Source: Sclerotinia nivalis (taxonomy: Eukaryota; Ascomycota; Leotiomycetes; Helotiales; Sclerotiniaceae). From it: a stretch of 64,000 nucleotides of DNA. Position 1 is the first letter of the stretch; each line of letters starts with the position of its first letter. The notes under the pieces are model-generated. The model was not told where the DNA came from. It worked only from the letters and a program-made list of their open reading frames with translations, and searched no databases. The stretch lies in assembly GCA_029531795.1 (NCBI GenBank), contig JAPEIS010000014.1, forward strand, positions 1,302,001 to 1,366,000. Reading direction: 5' to 3'. Both the position numbers and the translations under genes were made by a program. This document shows positions 59,687-64,000 of this stretch, one piece after another.

Positions 59687-60154
59687 CACAATATGTAGTT
59701 CAGATGCACGCGGCATGTAACTTTGTGGAACGGAATGTATGAATGTTCTCACTAGATGTACTAAATGGAATTGTGGTCTGAGCTTTAATGACCTCCTCGT
59801 AAGGACCTTGTTGCTATGAGCCCTCCCCACACAATTTGGAAGCTCGTAAGGATCCTATCATCCGCGCAGCTTTGGATACTAGTTACCCTAACAAGTCTTT
59901 CCGTACTTGCAAGATATCCAACTCCTGTTCCAAGGGGTTTGTATTGCCCTTACGATGTTTAAGATTAGCAAAGGAGAGCCTCTTACCCTTGGCTGTACTA
60001 GGTTAATAAATCCACGGGGGGTACCTTCCCAAACATGTATATAAGACCATAACTCAGCTACATCATATGGATACAAACTCCTTGTTATCCAGAACTTAGT
60101 TATTCCTACCTAGATCAGATATCAAGCTCATTTCTCGTTACCTTGCTCTTACCT
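59687..60154. other. Intergenic, 0.47 kb
   Basis: 3' UTR of the Zn2Cys6 gene and promoter of the peptidase gene. A TATATAAGA word occurs about 115 bases before the ATG at 60155 and may act as a TATA box. Confidence 0.5.
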
Positions 60155-61989
60155 ATGAATCTTTCACACTTCCTCGCCCAATTGGGCCTCTTCAGCTCTG
60201 TGCTGGCAACTCTCACAGCAAATTGCACGTTAGAAGAGATTCGACCTTCGAAAACACTCACATGGTGCCCATGCAACGGCGTCTACTTCTGCGCCAGACT
60301 CGATGTAACATTCATCTCTCAAGTGGCTCTATAACAAATGCTAACTAGCCCACTAGGTACCACTTGACTATCATAACCCCAACCTGAGTCGAGCTTCCAT
60401 CCCAATTGTGAAATTACCCGCCCGAAACAATTCGTCCTCTGGATCTTACCAAGGCATGATTCTGTTGAATCCCGGTGGGCCCGGTGCCTCGGGTGTGAGT
60501 GAAGCATTGAATAATGCGTCCATTATCCAAGCTGTAGTAGGGACGAATTGGGATATCGTTGGATTTGACACTAGGGGTATGTGGCTCAGTGAGCCACTGG
60601 CTAATTGCTCATCGGGTATTGTTCCAGGCGAGAACGCTACACTGGTGTCGAGATCCGTCCCAAGAGTATCTGATGAATTTTACGATGTTCTAATTGAATT
60701 TGGTAAAGAAGTTGGTGAACAGTGTGAGAGGAGTATTGGAGGTAAAACGGAAATTGGTCCATACATGTCCACTGCGATTAATGCAAGGGATATGCTTAGC
60801 ATTGTCCATGCATTTGCACAAACAGATGATGGTGCTAGAGCTGCTAAGCCCGGTCATCTTCTGAATTACTATGGAATTAGCTATGGTACATTTCTCGGGC
60901 AAACATTCGCTTCTATGTTTCCGACAAGAGTGGGAAATATGGTTTTGGATGGCGTTGTGAATCCGCAGAGTTACTTGACTAATTATACTTCCGCAAGTAT
61001 TAACCACTTAGATGGTATAATTGCATCTTTCTTCATTTATTGCAACGCGGCCGGGCCATCACAATGTTCTTTCTATACTGGCTGTACGCCGAAAGATATA
61101 TACGAACGATTCAACCAGTCATTCATCGAGCTTGATCCTCGGAGAGCCGAAAGGGAAGGATGGACGAACGCGACAGACCTCGAGGCCGCATTACTCATAT
61201 TAAAAGTAACACTTCTGAGCGCAGCCGACGCACCATTCGGCTACTTCAACATCTTACCAAATATACTAATCGACCTCGAAAGCGCCATAGCTGTCCACGA
61301 CATCAGACCTTGGGTCGATCAACTCACAACCAGATATGGCAATCCCATCACCGACTACGAACATCCAGAATGGAGTCTCGGAGTACTCTGCTCGGACCAG
61401 AACAACCACCTGTACAACAAGACACTCGAGGATCTCAAAGCGCAATTACACGATCTCGAGGCCCAAAACATCATTGGGGAAATTTGGAGCCATGCAGTGT
61501 TAGGATGTACAGGCTGGTCTATAAAGTCGAGCGAGATATACCCTGGGCCCTTTGGCGGCGACACGGCAACACCTATACTTTTCGTCAGTAACACGTATGA
61601 TCCGGTAACGCCTATTGAAAAGTAAGTGATGATCACTCTTTCTTTTAGCAGAACAGAAACTAACGCTAATGACGAAAACCAGCTCGCTTGCATCAGCACC
61701 CAATTACAAGAATGCGCAAATACTGACTATTGACGGAATGGGAGTGAGTAATTACCTCCTTCCTGCTTAGGAATAAATAAATAAATAGACGCTAATTATG
61801 TGAAAGCATACTAGTAGCGCCACGCAGAATTATTGCGCCTTTGAAAAAATAGCTACTTACTTCCAAACCGGTAAACTACCCGGCAACGACTCTTTCTGTC
61901 CACTCGAAACAGGTACTTTCAATATTATTCTCAATGGCACTTTGAGTGAGAATATTAAGCAGGCTGGCTTGGAGAATCTTGTTAATTAG
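60155..61989 (+). CDS. Secreted TAP-like serine peptidase (alpha/beta hydrolase)
   Basis: Model: 60155..60304, 60357..61621, 61683..61743, 61807..61989; 552 aa. A signal peptide (MNLSHFLAQLGLFSSVLAT) is followed by a cysteine-rich start (TLTWCPCN) and the alpha/beta hydrolase core. NPGGPGASG (residues 88-96) is the oxyanion loop, GISYGTFLG holds the nucleophile Ser225, D465 lies in NTYDPVTP, and His493 follows GMG. The C-terminal region (YCAFEKIATYFQTGKLPGND) matches the TAP-like C-terminal domain of tripeptidyl aminopeptidases. It probably releases peptides from substrate N-termini outside the cell. Several NxS/T sites fit secretion. The last intron (63 nt) must use the GAAAG acceptor at 61806; the later TAG acceptors would lose the catalytic histidine and the frame. 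Confidence 0.9.
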
Positions 61990-62269
61990 ATTTGGTAGCG
62001 ATCGATGGTAGTTTCGCAATTTCTTCCACACCGGAGAGAGTTATACAATAGAAATCGCTGTTCTTATAAACACTATGTCTTCAACCCCTTCTATGATCTA
62101 TGTATAATTCTATTCATGCACGCTAAAGTGATGCCAAACCACCCGAGCGCAACAATCCAAAGTCCGATATTTCCTCTTTTTTCCGACCTATGTACGCATC
62201 AATCAACACGAAGATCCGTCCCTTTTAACCACTCCTGTATAAACGACGCTTTCCTCACCACTCTTACCC
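61990..62269. other. Convergent intergenic region, 0.28 kb
   Basis: Short interval between the stop codons of the peptidase (+) and the ABC1-type gene (-). No feature is seen. Confidence 0.5.
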
Positions 62270-64000
62270 TTACGCTTTACCCATTAACCTCTTAACTCTC
62301 AACCAAACTTCAAAAGCCTCCAGCTTTAACTCCACCCTCACATACCCCAACCACGCCACCAACAACCTGAACCCATTGACTGGCCACAAAAGACTGCCCC
62401 TCGCCCTGATCTCCTCCATCTGTTCCTGAAATACCGTTCTCGAGCAATACCGGGCCAGAATCAAGAATGTTCTCACAGGCCCCTGTCGCGTATGTAAATT
62501 CTCGTCCAAACTTCTCGTTAAATCATTTGTCTTCAATATTAACAGAATGATTCTCGGAACCTGTCCTAGCATTTGGACAAGTTGTTGAAGCATCCCTTCA
62601 CCCAATGCTTCATTAATATGTTTCTTCTCTTCTTCCGATCGCTGAAGAGCTACATCTTTTGTTAGAATGGTGTAATCGCGGCCCGTTATAGCCGAGGCGA
62701 ATAGGGGGAATTGTTCATCTGTTATACCAGCTACCTCTTTAGCGTATTTGCGCATGCGGGGTTCATTAGCGTCAATTACTGCCAGCCAGAGTTTTGCATA
62801 TGAACGTCGGAGTCCGAGGGGAATATCGCGGTAGAGACCGTGGTCGTAGAGGATTACGTCGAAATTGGCGCCACGGCGATTGTCATTTTTGCGAATAGCG
62901 AGATTGCCCCCATGAGGATCACAGTGTAGAGGGGCATCCTTTCCGAAGATCATCTCGTTGAAAATATGGGCGAGGGCAGCGGAGACTTCGTCACGATCGA
63001 TACCATTAGAATCGAGAAATTCGAGATCATCTAGACGATGTCCAGCTACATTCTCCATAACCAATATGCGTTTCTTTGCCCACAAAACATCAGGTATAAT
63101 CAACGGCAATTCCGGTATCCGTGAAAAGTAATCTTTTGCCCGCAAAGCATTTTTACCCTCCTCAGTAAAGTCCAGTTCGATTGGCAAAGAAGCTTCCATT
63201 TCCGATGACAACCATTCTAAATCATATTCCGGGAAAAATTTCTTCAATGTCGAGAATGTAAAACCAGTTAATGCTAGATCAAGAGCTGCCCATTCCGCCA
63301 AATTTGGATGTTGCACCTTAACAGCGACCTTTTGTCCAGTTTCCTTGACAGTCGCCAGATGTACCTGTGCTAGCGATGCTGCCCCTATCGGTTGAGGTGC
63401 AAATTCTGAGAAGTAATCCGAAAGTTGTTCGCCCGTATCCATCTTAAACATATTCTCTATCGACTCCATTGATGAAACAGGGCATTTGTCCTGCAAGGGT
63501 ATAAATGTCGTTGTCCATTCTAAAGGTAGAAGGTAATTCATAGCACTCTGCGAAACCAATTAGCCACTGCATATGCACTTAGCACAAATACCATACCAAA
63601 TGTTGCCCTAGCTTAATAAATATGCTCCCATTCTTCTCCAACACTCTCAATGTCCGATCCGCACATCTCTGATGACAATCTTTCAACATTCTATCCTTTT
63701 CCGCCTCGTCCTCAATCTTTTCATTATGGTTCAACGTAACTCGATAACTGTCGCACCTCGAATTAGCCACTTGTCCCAAACAACCTCACACAATACCAGA
63801 CAATCACTCACTCGTTTATACAAACAAAGAGTGTACTGACCACTCTCCCCGTCCTCTCAACCGCTTCATACGCATGCCTTACATCGTCCGTGAAAGCAAG
63901 TCCAGTCGCAGCAATGCCTCCCACGGCAGAAGCCATGATAACTTTATTCCCCTTTCGACTCTGCTGATATCCATTTCCATAACCATATCCATTCCCTCCC
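62270..64000 (-). CDS. ABC1/ADCK atypical kinase-like protein (Mcp2/ADCK1-like), 5' end outside window
   Basis: On the complement: partial exon 63812..64000, then 63597..63747 and 62270..63547, about 539 residues visible. An N-terminal Gly/Tyr/Asn-rich stretch and one hydrophobic segment (VIMASAVGGIAATGLAF) suggest a mitochondrial inner-membrane anchor. ABC1-family marks are FIKLGQHL (KxGQ motif), PIGAASLAQVH (Ala-rich nucleotide loop), VAVKVQHP (lysine), LDFTEEGKNA, CDPHGGNL (catalytic loop) and YDHGLYRD (in place of DFG). It is most like yeast Mcp2 and human ADCK1, linked to mitochondrial lipid homeostasis. Both introns are short (64 and 49 nt) and the phases agree. The start codon is beyond the right edge. 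Confidence 0.92.

Noticed and set aside
1..64000. tRNA genes
   Set aside because: I looked for GGTTCGA-type B boxes on both strands and found none with a matching A box and acceptor stem. A covariance-model scan would be decisive.

Overview
The window is nuclear DNA of a filamentous ascomycete (Pezizomycotina). The evidence is short GT-AG introns (mostly 46-85 nt) with CTAAC/CTGAC-like branch sites, a lone dispersed 5S rRNA gene, a Zn2Cys6 regulator, and orthologues of fimbrin, NAA10, Are2, Ost3, eL18 and 5-oxoprolinase. Intergenic DNA is fairly AT-rich and 0.3-5 kb long. A leotiomycete such as a Botrytis/Sclerotinia relative would fit, but that is inference. No virus, complete transposon or CRISPR array was seen.

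Layout, left to right: end of a charged Arg/Ser/Glu-rich protein (1-1227, +); F-box-like protein (3077-4167, +); short-chain dehydrogenase (4808-5799, -) divergent from NatA catalytic subunit NAA10 (6292-7234, +); membrane-anchored histidine phosphatase (8467-10248, -); small four-helix DUF1761-like membrane protein (11609-12391, +); 5S rRNA (12872-12990, +); 1270-residue MIT-domain protein (14077-17992, -); a 5.2-kb gene-poor stretch; 5-oxoprolinase (23211-27605, +), convergent with fimbrin (28133-30323, -) across a perfect 27-copy hexanucleotide array; hotdog thioesterase (31065-31526, +); RING-like protein with a possible ankyrin part (31955-33125, +); sterol O-acyltransferase (34713-37165, +); DDHD lipase (38105-41417, +); SR splicing factor (42858-44131, -); mitochondrial carrier (45136-46414, -); ribosomal protein eL18 (47931-48797, +); mitochondrial rRNA 2'-O-methyltransferase MRM2 (49094-50465, -); coiled-coil nuclear-type protein (50867-53212, -) divergent from Ost3/6 (53605-54710, +); a 3.2-kb empty stretch; Zn2Cys6 factor (57884-59686, +); secreted TAP-like serine peptidase (60155-61989, +); and an ABC1/ADCK mitochondrial kinase-like protein running off the right edge (62270-64000, -).

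Most genes are housekeeping genes and do not form an obvious cluster. Loose themes are lipid metabolism (Are2, DDHD lipase, thioesterase), mitochondria (MRM2, carrier, ABC1 protein) and RNA/translation (SR factor, eL18, 5S). Exon models were built by hand from splice signals and frame continuity. Every multi-exon model given closes in frame, but none was tested against transcripts.

I found no convincing new multi-gene system. The more interesting signals are small: the hexamer array between two convergent genes, interleaved inverted repeats in eL18 intron 1, a long intron in the SR factor whose retention would truncate it, a G-quadruplex-capable tract in the NAA10 intron, a 56-residue (eight-heptad) internal duplication in the coiled-coil protein, abrupt C-rich/G-rich switches inside exons, and very small exons (4, 9, 13 and 27 nt).
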